NCBI RefSeq assembly: GCF_014699115.1
Contig: NZ_JACXAD010000012.1
Location: forward strand, 88,291 to 152,290
Direction: 5' to 3'
Length of the DNA stretch: 64,000 nucleotides
Source: Hymenobacter montanus
GTDB lineage: Bacteria; Bacteroidota; Bacteroidia; Cytophagales; Hymenobacteraceae
Every line of letters begins with the position of its first letter. The first letter of the stretch is position 1. Under the pieces are notes generated by a model. That model had not been told where the DNA came from and ran no database searches. It saw nothing but the letters and a program-made list of their open reading frames with translations. The position numbers and the translations under genes were made by a program. Positions 25,539 through 34,857 of the stretch are shown in pieces.

Positions 25539-25886
25539 GGTAGGAGCGCCGCTGACGAAAGGAACCCCCGCAATAAAGTAGCCGCCGCTGAAGATGGGGC
25601 AATGGCAGGTCGCTAATAGACAAAGCCATAATGCCGGCAACCCCAATGGAATACAATACAACACAGAGCTTGGTCGGCGTGGTGCTCCAGGGGATTTTGC
25701 TGGCCCGAGAGGGACTGGTGCCGGTCATGCCGAAGGCCTCCCAAGCCGGAGAAGAAAAGGGCGTAGGCGAAAAGGTGAGCATGAGGACGGGTGTAGAGCG
25801 AGATTTTAAGAATCAAGCTGACACCGGCCGGCGCAGACTTTACCTAGCGGTAACGTTGACGTGACCAACAGGGCACAGTGTGCCGC
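25539..25886. other. Gap with a possible gene remnant
   Basis: About 350 nt upstream of the PhoX promoter box. On the minus strand one frame (25782 to about 25600) encodes a hydrophobic stretch, LYSIGVAGIMALSISDL, that looks like a membrane helix, but the frame runs over the end of the SRPBCC gene and has no family I recognise. It may be a decayed membrane-protein gene. Confidence 0.35.
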
Positions 25887-25894
25887 TACGTTTG
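25887..25894 (+). promoter_or_regulatory. -7 box candidate for the phoX operon
   Basis: TACGTTTG matches TAnnTTTG. It lies 30 nt before the ATG at 25924 and downstream of an in-frame earlier start at 25861, which argues for the later start. Confidence 0.45.
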
Positions 25895-25923
25895 TGCCGC
25901 GATTCAACCATCCAATCTGTACC

Positions 25924-27600
25924 ATGAAAAATACCGCTACTCTGTTATTCGCCGCGCTGCTGAGCGGCGGGCCGGCCCTGGCGCAGGGCCCCTGCGCACC
26001 GCTGCCTGCCAACCACATTAGCCGGTTTACCTCAGTGCTGCCTTCTACGCAGCCGCAGGACCTGCGTATCCCGTCCACCCATACCTTCCAACTGCTGCTG
26101 CAGAGTGGAATGCCCTACTCCACGGCCGCTGATGGCTTGGTAAAAGAGTCCTTCGACTTCACCGGCTACGTGTCGGCGGGCCCGGGCGGTGCTGGTGGTT
26201 ACTTGTCCATCAACCACGAGGGCTCGTCGGCCGCCACGTCCGGCGTAAGCATGCTGGGGCTGAACTTCAACGCCACCACCAAGCTGTGGAACGTGACGGC
26301 TAAAAACCCGGTGAACTTCGGGCCCGTGGTGGGCACTTACAATAACTGCTCGGGTAGCGTAACTCCTTGGAGTACTGTGATAACCTGCGAGGAAAATACT
26401 CCGACGGCGCCCACCGACAGCAATGGCGACGGCTACCTGGATTTCGGGTGGACCGTGGAGGTAGACCCGGTTACGCGCACGGTAAAGGACCAGAACGGCG
26501 ATGGCACGCCCGATAAGCTCTGGCGCATGGGCCGTTTCAAGCACGAGAACGTAGTGGTCGCTGCCGACCGCCGCACCGTATACGAAGGCGCCGATGAAGG
26601 CTCGAACAGCTACGTGTATAAGTACGTGGCCAACACGGCTGGCCAACTCGGCACCGGCACCCTGTACGTATTGGTGCTGGCCGGCCCCATCGGTACGGCT
26701 ACCACGGGCACCTGGGTGCTGGTGCCCAACACCACGGCCACCGAGTGCAACACCACGACAACCCTGGCCACTGCTTTGGGGGCCACTAATTTCAATGGGG
26801 TGGAGGACATCGAAATCAGCCCGCTAACCGGCCAGGTTTACTTCACGGCCAAGGGCCCCGGCACGACGTACCGCTTCACCGACTCCGGTCCCACCGGTAC
26901 CACCATTAGCGGCTTCGAGGTCTTCGTGGGCAACTCGCCCGGTGTTGCCAACCGGACGTACCCCATCAACTACGGAACCGGTACCATCAACGAGCCCTGG
27001 GGCACCGGCAACGATAACCTCACTTTCGACTCGCAGGGCAACCTCTACGTGTTGCAGGATGGTGGGCGCAACCACGTGTGGCTGGTGAAGCCCTGCCACA
27101 CCCAGGCCGCTCCCGCCGTAGAAGTCTTCGCCGTAACCCCCGCCGGCAGCGAGCCCACGGGCATGACCTTCTCGCCCGACGAGCAGTTCATGTTTATCTC
27201 CATCCAGCACCCCAGCACTACCAACACGCTGGCTACGCTGGACGCCGCTGGGCAATCGGTAGTATTCAATAAGTCGTCGGCCCTCGTCATCGCCCGCAAA
27301 GGCATCCTGGGCACGGCCCTGAGCACGACGAGCGGCAAAACCGAGCTAGCCCGCGCCGACGTGTACCCGAATCCGGTACCCGGCGCCGAGCTGACCATCG
27401 CGCTGACCCACGGCCGCCGGGAGGCCGCTACGTTGCAGGTATTCAATTCCATCGGGGCCCGCGTGCTGGAGCAGTCGGTAGTGCTGAACGCGGGCGTAAA
27501 CACCCTGCCGGTGCCCGTCGGCAAGCTGCCCGGCGGCCCCTACAATCTGGTGATTAAGACGGCTACCACCACCACCAATCGTTCCTTCATCAAGCAGTAG
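25924..27600 (+). CDS. PhoX-family (DUF839) phosphatase with T9SS tail
   Basis: Secreted phosphatase-like protein of 558 residues. Signal peptide at 1-20 (LLFAALLSGGPALAQ). PhoX/DUF839 blocks are YLSINHEG, WSTVITCEEN, GRFKHENVVVAADRRTVYEGADEGSNSYVYKYV (the acidic calcium/iron-binding region is split among these) and LTFDSQGNLYVLQDGG. The last 85 residues (from VYPNPVPGAELTIAL to SFIKQ) form a type A T9SS sorting domain, so the protein should be exported to the cell surface by the type IX system. The next gene overlaps its stop by 1 nt (TAGTG). Confidence 0.88.
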   Translation: MKNTATLLFAALLSGGPALAQGPCAPLPANHISRFTSVLPSTQPQDLRIPSTHTFQLLLQSGMPYSTAADGLVKESFDFTGYVSAGPGGAGGYLSINHEGSSAATSGVSMLGLNFNATTKLWNVTAKNPVNFGPVVGTYNNCSGSVTPWSTVITCEENTPTAPTDSNGDGYLDFGWTVEVDPVTRTVKDQNGDGTPDKLWRMGRFKHENVVVAADRRTVYEGADEGSNSYVYKYVANTAGQLGTGTLYVLVLAGPIGTATTGTWVLVPNTTATECNTTTTLATALGATNFNGVEDIEISPLTGQVYFTAKGPGTTYRFTDSGPTGTTISGFEVFVGNSPGVANRTYPINYGTGTINEPWGTGNDNLTFDSQGNLYVLQDGGRNHVWLVKPCHTQAAPAVEVFAVTPAGSEPTGMTFSPDEQFMFISIQHPSTTNTLATLDAAGQSVVFNKSSALVIARKGILGTALSTTSGKTELARADVYPNPVPGAELTIALTHGRREAATLQVFNSIGARVLEQSVVLNAGVNTLPVPVGKLPGGPYNLVIKTATTTTNRSFIKQ

Positions 27601-28529
27601 TGCGCCGAAGCTCCCTTTCCTTGCTTCTGATCCTAAGTGTTGCCCTGCAAGCTCTGCAGGGCAACACATGTTTGGCGCAGGCTACTTCTGGTGGCCCGCC
27701 GGCCGCTTTTACCCTGGCCGAGGCCTTGCGCCGGCCCGCGGGAATCCGGGAGTTGAACCTGCGCGGCCAAGGCCTGGAGCAGCTGCCGCCCAGCGTGGTC
27801 CAACTGCCGCGGCTGCGGCAGCTGTTAGTTCACGAAAACCACCTGCGCCACCTGCCTGAGGAAGTAACCCGGCTCGACAGCCTGCGGGTGCTGTTTGCGA
27901 ACAAGAACGCCCTGCTGGATTTGCCGCCCACCCTGGGCCAGCTGCGCCGGCTGCGGCAGCTGCAAGTCGACCAGAACCTGCTGGCCGAGCTCCCGCCCAG
28001 CATCGGTGGGCTCGACAGCCTGGGCTTCCTGCTGGTCGCCCACAACAACCTCGCCTCCCTGCCCGAGCAGCTGGGCCAGCTAAGCCGCCTCGAATATTTC
28101 GACGGGTCGTACAATCAACTGCTCTACCTGCCCGCCTCGCTCGGGCAGTTGCGCGCGCTGCGCTACGTGTACCTGAACGACAACAAGCTCCAGCGCCTGC
28201 CCGACGGGCTCGGCGCGCTGGGCCGCCTGCAAGAGCTGAACCTGGCTAACAACCAGCTGGAGGCCCTGCCCGAGAGCTTGGGCGGTTGCCAGCAGCTGCG
28301 CATGCTCACCGTGTCGGGCAACCAATTGCGGACGCTGCCCAAGAGCCTGGGCCGGTTGCGTAAGTTAGAGATACTGATTGCCAACGACAACCAGTTGCGG
28401 GCCCTGCCCAGGAGCCTGGGCCGGCTCAAGCACCTGAAAACCGTTATCGTGAAGCGCAACGCCTTTACGCCCGAAGCCCGCCGCCGGGCCGAAGCCGCGC
28501 TGCCGGGGACCAAATTTTATTTTCAATAG
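27600..28529 (+). CDS. Exported leucine-rich-repeat protein
   Basis: 309 residues from a GTG that shares its G with the TAG stop of the PhoX gene, so translation is coupled. A signal peptide (about 1-26, ending TCLAQA) is followed by ten consecutive 23-residue repeats of the form LPxxLGxLxxLxxLxxxxNxLxx, starting near residue 64, and a capped end (FTPEARRRAEAALPGTKFYFQ). This is the bacterial 23-residue LRR class. LRRs make binding surfaces; the partner is unknown. Its place between a secreted phosphatase and a cytochrome peroxidase suggests a shared envelope function. Confidence 0.88.
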   Translation: MRRSSLSLLLILSVALQALQGNTCLAQATSGGPPAAFTLAEALRRPAGIRELNLRGQGLEQLPPSVVQLPRLRQLLVHENHLRHLPEEVTRLDSLRVLFANKNALLDLPPTLGQLRRLRQLQVDQNLLAELPPSIGGLDSLGFLLVAHNNLASLPEQLGQLSRLEYFDGSYNQLLYLPASLGQLRALRYVYLNDNKLQRLPDGLGALGRLQELNLANNQLEALPESLGGCQQLRMLTVSGNQLRTLPKSLGRLRKLEILIANDNQLRALPRSLGRLKHLKTVIVKRNAFTPEARRRAEAALPGTKFYFQ

Positions 28530-28531
28530 CC

Positions 28532-30361
28532 ATGCGCCTGGGCCTCGTTCGTTTCCGCTCCCTGCGCCGCTCGGGCCAACTGCTGCTGTTGCTGCTTGCG
28601 GGGGCCTTGTTCTCGTTTGCCGTGCTGCTGCCCACGCCCGCCGAGCAGGTGAAGAACTACTACGATGCCCGCCTGCAGCGGCTGCACGCCGCCCTGACGC
28701 ACTTTCAGGAGCTGGCCTACCAGGCCGATAGCCCGGCGCTGCGGGCGCAGTTGGCCACCTGCCGCGACGAGTACAAGCGCCTGGAGTTCGCCATTGAATA
28801 CCACTATCCACACGTAGCCCAGCGCCTCAACGGCGCCGCACTGCCCGAAACCGAGGCCGGCGAGCCGGGCGAGGTCATCCCACCCACTGGCTTCCAGGTA
28901 CTGGAGGAGCACGTGTACGCCACCCCGACCACCCCCGCCACCCGCGAGCTGATCCACCAGGAACTTGACAACCTGCTCTCGCAGGTGCGCGCGCTGGAGC
29001 AGCAGGCCCCAACCCTGGCTTTTACCGATGCCGAAGTGTTCGACGCCCTGCGGCTGAACTTGTACCGACTGGCCGCCAAGGGCATTTCGGGGTTTGACTC
29101 GCCGGCGGCCCACGCGGCGCTGCCCGAGGCCGCCATCACCCTGCAAGCCACCCGCGACGTGCTGACCCTGTACGAGGTGCCGGCTCCGCTCACGGGGCCC
29201 CTCCGCCGCGGGGTCGCCGCCCTGACGGCGCCCGGCCAGACGTTCGATGGCTTCGACCGGGCCGCCTTCCTGCGCCGCTACTTCAACCCCGCGCTGGCCG
29301 CCCTGCGGCAGGCCCAGGCTGAGCGGGGCATCGCGCCACTAACGGCCCGGCGCGCCGTGCGAGCCGGGGCCGCCAGCTTCTTCGAGGCCAATGCCTTCGA
29401 CGCCGCGTTTTTCGCGCCCGCCGATGCCGCCCCGCCCACGCCGGCCGTGCTGGCTCTGGGTGCGGCCTTGTTTCAGGAGCCTCTGCTCTCGGGACGGGGA
29501 GGGCGCTCCTGCGCCAGTTGCCACGTGCCCAGTCGTGCCTACACCGACGGCCTGCGCGTGAATACCTCCCTGGTGACCGGTACCGCGCTCGAGCGCAACA
29601 CGCCCACGCTGCTTAACGCCGCCCTGCAGCCCGACCAGTTCTACGACGGCCGGGTCCACTTCCTCGAAGACCAGGTGCACGCCGTGGTGTCGAACAAGTC
29701 GGAGATGGGCGGGCAGCTGAGTCAGGCGCCGGCCCTGCTGCGCAAGCGGAGTACCTACGTCCGGCTGTTTGCCCAGGCTTTTGCCACGGAGCGCCAGCCC
29801 GTGACCGAGCGTAATATTCGCCGCTCGGTGGCGGCCTACGTGCGCGCGCTGGTAAGCCTCAACAGCCGCTTCGACCAGTTTCTGCGCGGCGACTCTACTG
29901 TGCTTAGCGCGCAGGAAGTGCGGGGCTTTAACCTGTTTATGGGCAAGGCCCAGTGTGGTACCTGCCACTACCTGCCGCTGTTCAACGGCACGGTGCCACC
30001 GCTTTACGACAAGACCGAAAGCGAAGTGCTGGGCGTGCCGGCTACCCCCGATACCTTGCATCCCGTGCTGGACGCTGACCAGGGCAAGTACCTGCTCCAC
30101 GGCATTGCCCATCAGCAATATGCCTTCAAAACACCCACCGTGCGCAACGCGGCCCTCACCGCGCCCTACATGCACAACGGCGTGTACCAGACCCTGGAGG
30201 AAGTGCTCGACTTCTACAATCGCGGCGGCGGTTTGGGCCTGGGCCTGGTCGTGCCCACCCAAACCCTGGCCGAGGACCGCCTGCACCTGAGCAAGGCCGA
30301 GCAACAGGCCATCATCGCTTTCATCAAGTCCTTGAACGACCTGCCAGCAGCGGCGTATTAA
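28532..30361 (+). CDS. Di-heme cytochrome c peroxidase family protein with N-terminal extension
   Basis: 609 residues. An N-terminal membrane/signal segment (about 13-31) is followed by some 260 residues rich in helix without heme motifs, then the peroxidase domain with two heme sites, CASCH at 327-331 and CGTCH at 475-479. SEMGG (about 390) and TPTVRNAALTAPYMHNG (C-terminal) are standard family blocks. The N-terminal part doubles the usual size and is found in Bacteroidota members. The enzyme should act in the periplasm, reducing H2O2 or oxidising a protein. It starts 3 nt after the LRR gene. Confidence 0.88.
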   Translation: MRLGLVRFRSLRRSGQLLLLLLAGALFSFAVLLPTPAEQVKNYYDARLQRLHAALTHFQELAYQADSPALRAQLATCRDEYKRLEFAIEYHYPHVAQRLNGAALPETEAGEPGEVIPPTGFQVLEEHVYATPTTPATRELIHQELDNLLSQVRALEQQAPTLAFTDAEVFDALRLNLYRLAAKGISGFDSPAAHAALPEAAITLQATRDVLTLYEVPAPLTGPLRRGVAALTAPGQTFDGFDRAAFLRRYFNPALAALRQAQAERGIAPLTARRAVRAGAASFFEANAFDAAFFAPADAAPPTPAVLALGAALFQEPLLSGRGGRSCASCHVPSRAYTDGLRVNTSLVTGTALERNTPTLLNAALQPDQFYDGRVHFLEDQVHAVVSNKSEMGGQLSQAPALLRKRSTYVRLFAQAFATERQPVTERNIRRSVAAYVRALVSLNSRFDQFLRGDSTVLSAQEVRGFNLFMGKAQCGTCHYLPLFNGTVPPLYDKTESEVLGVPATPDTLHPVLDADQGKYLLHGIAHQQYAFKTPTVRNAALTAPYMHNGVYQTLEEVLDFYNRGGGLGLGLVVPTQTLAEDRLHLSKAEQQAIIAFIKSLNDLPAAAY

Positions 30362-30396
30362 GGCGTATTCACCATTTACTTGCCGGCTACTGTGGG

Positions 30397-32292
30397 CTAC
30401 ACCAGCTCCTCCCAGCGCTTGGTTTGGGCGGCTAATTCTTTCTTCACCGCTTCAAATTTCAGCGTAGCGTCTTTCAGTTGGGCGGCATTGGCGTAAGTGG
30501 CCGAATCGGCCAGCTGCGCTTCGTAGAGGGCCAGCTCTTTCTCCAGGGCCGTGATGCGGGTTTCAACTTCGGCTAATTCCCGGGCCGCTTTTTTAGCGTC
30601 GTGGCCGTGGTCGTTTGCCAACACTTTCGGCTGCTCCGCGGCTGGCTTGGGAGCTACCGTGGGATTGAGCAGTCCCGCCTTCTTCGCGGCCTTCTCCCGG
30701 TCTTCCTGCCACTGCTCGTACTCGGCGTAGGTGCCGGGATACTCCTTCAGCTGATAGTCTTCGATGTACCAGATTTTGGTGGCCACGTTCTCCACGAAGA
30801 AACGGTCGTGGCTGATGACGATGAACGTGCCCTGGTACTGTTCCAGTGCCTGAATCAGAATGTTGACCGACACCATGTCGAGGTGGTTGGTTGGTTCGTC
30901 GAGCAGCAGGAAGTTGGCTTCCGAGATCAGGGTTTTGGCCAGGGCCACGCGGCTTTTCTCGCCCCCGCTCAGCACCTTGATCTTCTTGAATACCTCCTCG
31001 CCCGTGAACAGGAAGGAGCCCAACACCGAGCGCAGCTCCATCTCGTTGCGCTTCGAGCCGGCTTCGTTCATCTCCTGAATGATTTCGTTTTCCAGCGTGA
31101 GCGACTCCAACTGGTGCTGGGCGTAGAACGACATAATGACGTTGTGGCCCAGCTGGTGCTTGCCGGCCGTGGGAGCTTCGGTGCCCGCCACCAGGCGCAT
31201 GAGCGTCGACTTACCCTTGCCGTTGGCCCCGATGAGGGCAATTTTGTCGCCCCGCTCGATGTGCACGTGGGTGTCGCGGAAAATCAGCTTCTGGTCGTAC
31301 TTCTTCAGCACGTGCTCCATGCGCAGGATGTGCCGGCCGGGCTCCACCTTGAACTGGAACTTCATGTTGATCTTGGCCGCGTCCTGGGCCACGTCGTCGA
31401 TGCGCTCGAGCTTGTCGAGCATCTTTACGCGGCTCTGGGCCTGCTTGGCCTTGCTGGCCTTGGCCTTGAAGCGCTCGATGAAGCGCTCGGCCTGGCGGAT
31501 TTGCGACTGCTGATTCTCGAAAGCTCCTTTCTGAATGGCGTTGCGCTCCTCCTTTTCTTCGAGGTAGTAGGAGTAGTTGCCGGCGTAGGGCACCAGCTTG
31601 CCACCCGTGACTTCGACGGTGGTGTTGGTGGTGCGGTCCAGGAATTCCCGGTCGTGCGACACGATAATAACGGCGCCCTCGTAGTCGGCCAGGTAGTTTT
31701 CGATCCACTTGATGCTGGGCAGGTCCAAGTGGTTGGTGGGTTCGTCGAGCAGCAGCAGCGACGGCTGCTGCAGCAGAATTTTGGCCAGCATCACGCGCAT
31801 GCGCCAGCCGCCCGAGAACGTTTTCAGGGGCTTGGCCAGCTCCTCGGTGGTGAAGCCCAGCCCTTCGAGAATTTCCTCGGCGCGGGCCTGCATGGTGTAG
31901 CCGCCCAGGGCCTCGAACCGCTCCTGCATGCTGGCCAGCTTGTCGACCAAGTCGTCGGAGTAATCGGTTTCGAACTGGAGCAGGATGTCGTCAATCTTTT
32001 TCTGCAACTCCAGGGCTTCCTCGAAGGCCTGCATGGCCACGTGCAGGATGCTCTCGTGCGTGTCGTAGCTCAGTAGGTCCTGATTGAGGAAGCCGAGGGT
32101 CACGTCTTTGCTCATCGAAATCGAGCCGCCATCGGCCTTGTATTCGCCCACCAGCAGGCGCAGCAGCGTCGATTTGCCGGTGCCGTTGAGGCCAATGAGG
32201 CCAATTTTATCTTTGGGCTTGATGTGCAGGTTGGCTCCGTCGTACAGCGTGCGGGAACCAAAGTGGAAGTCGAGGTCGGAAATGGAAATCAT
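30397..32292 (-). CDS. ABC-F family ATPase
   Basis: Soluble protein of about 631 residues with two ABC domains and no membrane part. Walker A motifs are GLNGTGKSTLLRLL and GANGKGKSTLMRLV; signatures are FSGGWRMRVMLAKILL and LSGGEKSRVALAKTLI. Each is followed by LLLDEPTNHLD. The linker between domains is long and charged (about 235-300), and a C-terminal coiled coil runs from about 545 to the end. ABC-F proteins act on ribosomes (translation factor or antibiotic protection); the C-terminal coiled coil is as in the Uup type. Start chosen at MISISDLDFHFG; TACCTTTG on the minus strand at 32314-32321 is a likely -7 box. Confidence 0.93.
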   Translation of the reverse strand: MISISDLDFHFGSRTLYDGANLHIKPKDKIGLIGLNGTGKSTLLRLLVGEYKADGGSISMSKDVTLGFLNQDLLSYDTHESILHVAMQAFEEALELQKKIDDILLQFETDYSDDLVDKLASMQERFEALGGYTMQARAEEILEGLGFTTEELAKPLKTFSGGWRMRVMLAKILLQQPSLLLLDEPTNHLDLPSIKWIENYLADYEGAVIIVSHDREFLDRTTNTTVEVTGGKLVPYAGNYSYYLEEKEERNAIQKGAFENQQSQIRQAERFIERFKAKASKAKQAQSRVKMLDKLERIDDVAQDAAKINMKFQFKVEPGRHILRMEHVLKKYDQKLIFRDTHVHIERGDKIALIGANGKGKSTLMRLVAGTEAPTAGKHQLGHNVIMSFYAQHQLESLTLENEIIQEMNEAGSKRNEMELRSVLGSFLFTGEEVFKKIKVLSGGEKSRVALAKTLISEANFLLLDEPTNHLDMVSVNILIQALEQYQGTFIVISHDRFFVENVATKIWYIEDYQLKEYPGTYAEYEQWQEDREKAAKKAGLLNPTVAPKPAAEQPKVLANDHGHDAKKAARELAEVETRITALEKELALYEAQLADSATYANAAQLKDATLKFEAVKKELAAQTKRWEELV

Positions 32293-32313
32293 GTAAGCAG
32301 CGGTATAGCAGGG

Positions 32314-32321
32314 CAAAGGTA
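32314..32321 (-). promoter_or_regulatory. -7 box candidate for the ABC-F gene
   Basis: Minus-strand TACCTTTG, 21 nt before the ATG at 32292. It falls inside the longer alternative frame starting at 32316, which favours the shorter start. Confidence 0.45.
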
Positions 32322-32805
32322 CGGCTTGCGTGGTTGGCCCCGCTGCCGGAAAACACCTTCGGCAGCTTAATACTTCCCTGAGAGTAAATAAAAAGCCCGG
32401 GGCAGGTCGTTTTTAGTCAGGCGTCGTCGCGGTCGACCGAGCGTGTTTGAGCCCGGGCTCGCTTCCTTCATTCAGTTAGCGGAGCTTCCGGGCCCGCTTT
32501 AGTGCCCGCCTTGTCGAACAGGCAGCTCACGATGCCCCGGTGCCAGCGTGTGAATACCATAGAGCACTTGCCGGCGGAGCCTGGCGTCCGCCCGAAGCTG
32601 CCGCTGCGGGGTGCTCATCGTAGATAACCACCGCCTTCAACCTGGGGTAGTTGAGGGGAGGCTTTTTTATCGCGGCTACGCAACTTGTTGAGCAGAATCA
32701 GCTGCCGGCCCTAATCCCGCGCAGGACAATCCCTCGATTAATTACGTCTGGTACGCCATTCGAGCCAACTGCGTCGGGTATTCGCCTCGCTTAGGTCCTG
32801 CTTCT
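32322..32805. other. Non-coding divergent region
   Basis: About 480 nt between the ABC-F and DinB genes. It contains a GAGCCCGGGCTC palindrome near 32450 and an AGCCCGGG copy near 32395, but no T-tract-bound terminator and no gene I can support. Confidence 0.4.
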
Positions 32806-32817
32806 TACTTTTGAACC

Positions 32818-33375
32818 ATGCTTCCACCTGTATCTTCCGACTCGGTTGGCGCTGGCCTGCTGGCCGCGTTCCGCCAAAACTTTCAGGCTTATAAAGTGCT
32901 GGCTGAACGTGCTTTGTCTCAGGTGTCCGATGCGGAGTGGCTGTACGTGCCCGCGCCCGGCAGCAACAGCGCCGCCGTTATCGTGCAGCATCTGGTCGGT
33001 AACCTGCGCTCCCGCTTCACCGATTTCCTGACCTCCGACGGCGAAAAAGCTACCCGCCAGCGCGACCAAGAGTTTGAAGAGCCCCGCACACCCGAAGCCA
33101 TCCCGGCGCTTCGGCAAGAGTGGGAAGCGGCCTGGGCCGTGCTGTTCGCGCTACTCGACGAGTTGCGGCCCGAAGACTTGCTGCGCACTGTCACCATTCG
33201 GGGCGAGGCCCACACGGTGCTGGCGGCCGTGCAGCGCCAAGTGGCGCACTACGCCTATCACGCCGGGCAGTTGGTGCAGCTGGCTAAGATTATACGGGCG
33301 GCGGAATTTCAGTCCTTGAGCATCCCGCGCGGGCAGAGCGAGCAGTTCAACCAGAAAATGGCCGGTCCGCGCTGA
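32818..33375 (+). CDS. DinB-family (DUF1572) protein
   Basis: The 185-residue helical protein belongs to the DinB/DUF1572 metal-binding fold: metal histidines are likely in VIVQHLVGNL (about 62) and in the pair HYAYHAGQLVQL (about 143-154). Such proteins are often thiol S-transferases or uncharacterised hydrolases. TACTTTTG at 32806-32813 is a possible -7 box, which would give a very short leader. The next gene starts 2 nt after its stop. Confidence 0.82.
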   Translation: MLPPVSSDSVGAGLLAAFRQNFQAYKVLAERALSQVSDAEWLYVPAPGSNSAAVIVQHLVGNLRSRFTDFLTSDGEKATRQRDQEFEEPRTPEAIPALRQEWEAAWAVLFALLDELRPEDLLRTVTIRGEAHTVLAAVQRQVAHYAYHAGQLVQLAKIIRAAEFQSLSIPRGQSEQFNQKMAGPR

Positions 33376-33377
33376 CC

Positions 33378-34010
33378 ATGGAAAACTCCGCTAGCCGGCC
33401 TCTCATCTGGGCGGGCGAGGCCACCATCCACCTCGAAGCCGCCAACGAGCGTATCAGCCCCATGCTTGCCATTACCTCCCTGCTCAGTGCGCCCCACGCC
33501 GCGCACATTAACAGCATTATTAAGAGTCTGGAAGAAAAATTCGGCATCGATGACGTCCAGGCCACTCTCGACCCGCACTTGACTTACCAGCTCGCCGGGG
33601 TAAGAAAGCTGAGCGCGTTAAAGAGTGTGCTGGCTGAGGTAGCGGCCAGCACGGAGCCATTCCCGGCCTTTACCACCGGCTTGGGGGTGTTCCCGGGCGA
33701 GCGCCCCGTCATCTATATCCCCGTGCTGCGCTCCAATGCGCTCAATGCCCTGCACGAGCGCATTCTGGCCGCGACGGCGCCCTTGTGCGTGGCCACTGAT
33801 AAGTTCAGCACCCCCGATTGCTGGCTGCCGCACATTTCCCTGGCCCTGCACGACACCACTCCCGACTTACTGGGCCCCGTGCTTCGCCACCTGAATGAGG
33901 AAACGTATAACCTGGAAATAACCATCGACAACCTCGCCATTTTGCGCCAGGAAGGCGACTTGTTCGTGCGGGAAGAGGTATTCAGGCTGAAGGAAAAGGT
34001 GATGGGGTGA
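33378..34010 (+). CDS. 2H phosphoesterase (2'-5' RNA ligase-like)
   Basis: 210 residues with the two tetrapeptides of the 2H superfamily: HLTY (in PHLTYQLAG) and HISL (in LPHISLALHD). These enzymes open or form 2',3'-cyclic or 2'-5' phosphodiesters. The ATG at 33378 is 2 nt after the DinB stop and suits coupled translation. A second ATG at 33462 (MLAITSLLSAPHAA) matches the usual family start, so the first 28 residues may not be translated. Confidence 0.82.
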   Translation: MENSASRPLIWAGEATIHLEAANERISPMLAITSLLSAPHAAHINSIIKSLEEKFGIDDVQATLDPHLTYQLAGVRKLSALKSVLAEVAASTEPFPAFTTGLGVFPGERPVIYIPVLRSNALNALHERILAATAPLCVATDKFSTPDCWLPHISLALHDTTPDLLGPVLRHLNEETYNLEITIDNLAILRQEGDLFVREEVFRLKEKVMG

Positions 34011-34121
34011 GAACGAACCTCATGCTGACTGGAGCCAAGGCATAACGACCACCTCGTTAAACCTCCCGTGCCCCCTGTCGGGTCGTGTCCGGCAGGGCCG
34101 GCCCTACTGGGTACGACTCTG

Positions 34122-34165
34122 GTTCGCTTCAGGCGCGAAGCCCCAGCAGAGAGGGGAGCCTGGCG
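34122..34165 (+). repeat. Dispersed repeat, copy A
   Basis: About 44 nt reading GTTCGCTTCAGGCGCGAAG and then GAGAGGGGAGCC. A diverged inverted-orientation copy is at 47857-47899, with about 37 of 44 positions the same. Lies in the intergenic gap before the glycosylase gene end. Confidence 0.6.
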
Positions 34166-34224
34166 AAGCGAGCGCGATATACGATACCTCGGCTCCGTTC
34201 GGCATGGCTGCCGCCTTCAGCAGC

Positions 34225-34857
34225 TCACACCGTGGGCGGGATTTGCGTGCCCTGGTCCAGTGACTGCCACAGGTACTTGCAGGCCAGGGAGCGGTAGGGC
34301 CGCCAGCTTTCGGCAATGGCGAGCATGCGCTTTTGCAGGGCCCGGCCGGTTTCCTCCAGGCCGTAGAGCTTGCGCATAGCGTTCTGCACGCCCAGGTCGC
34401 CCTCGGAAAATACGTCGGGCTGGTCCAGGGCAAACATCTGCAGCATTTGGGCCGTCCAGCGCCCCACGCCCCGAATGGCGGTTAGGTGCTGGGTGAACGC
34501 TTCTTCCGACAGACTGCTGAGGTGCGCGTAGTCGAGCAGGCCCCGCTCGTTGTACTCGGCAATGGCTTTGAGGTAGCCTACTTTCTGGCGCGAGAGGCCC
34601 GCCGTCCGGATGAGGTCTTCGTCCATGGTCAGCACCTCGCGCGGCTCGGGGTAACCTTCGGGCGGAAACAAGCCCTGAAACCGCTTCCAGATGGCCGCCG
34701 CCGCTTTGGTCGAAATCTGCTGGCTGACGATGGCGCGCAGCAGCGACAGGTACAAATCTTCGTGGGGCCGCGGGGGGATGTCCCGGCCGCGGGCAATAAC
34801 GGCGCCCAGGATGGGGTCGGCGGCGGAAAGGTGCTGAATGGCAGCTTGGTTACTCAT
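34225..34857 (-). CDS. HhH-GPD DNA glycosylase (AlkA/MAG-type)
   Basis: 210-residue base-excision repair enzyme. The helix-hairpin-helix AIRGVGRWTAQMLQMFAL (about 120-137) is followed by DVFSEGDLGVQNAMRKLYG, whose second Asp (in GDLG) is the catalytic residue of the superfamily; no iron-sulfur cysteines. This fits 3-methyladenine DNA glycosylase II without the N-terminal AlkA domain. The start MSNQAAIQHL at 34857 was chosen because the upstream frame is low-complexity shadow. Its start overlaps the end of the preceding phosphoesterase gene by 8 nt. Confidence 0.88.
   Translation of the reverse strand: MSNQAAIQHLSAADPILGAVIARGRDIPPRPHEDLYLSLLRAIVSQQISTKAAAAIWKRFQGLFPPEGYPEPREVLTMDEDLIRTAGLSRQKVGYLKAIAEYNERGLLDYAHLSSLSEEAFTQHLTAIRGVGRWTAQMLQMFALDQPDVFSEGDLGVQNAMRKLYGLEETGRALQKRMLAIAESWRPYRSLACKYLWQSLDQGTQIPPTV

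Noticed and set aside
25465..25782. Minus-strand gene with a membrane helix behind the SRPBCC gene
   Set aside because: The frame overlaps the real gene on the other strand and shows one hydrophobic segment only; kept as a possible remnant, not a gene.
30601..32076. A 491-codon open frame on the plus strand
   Set aside because: It is the antisense of the ABC-F gene, whose paired Walker and signature motifs leave no doubt about the coding strand.
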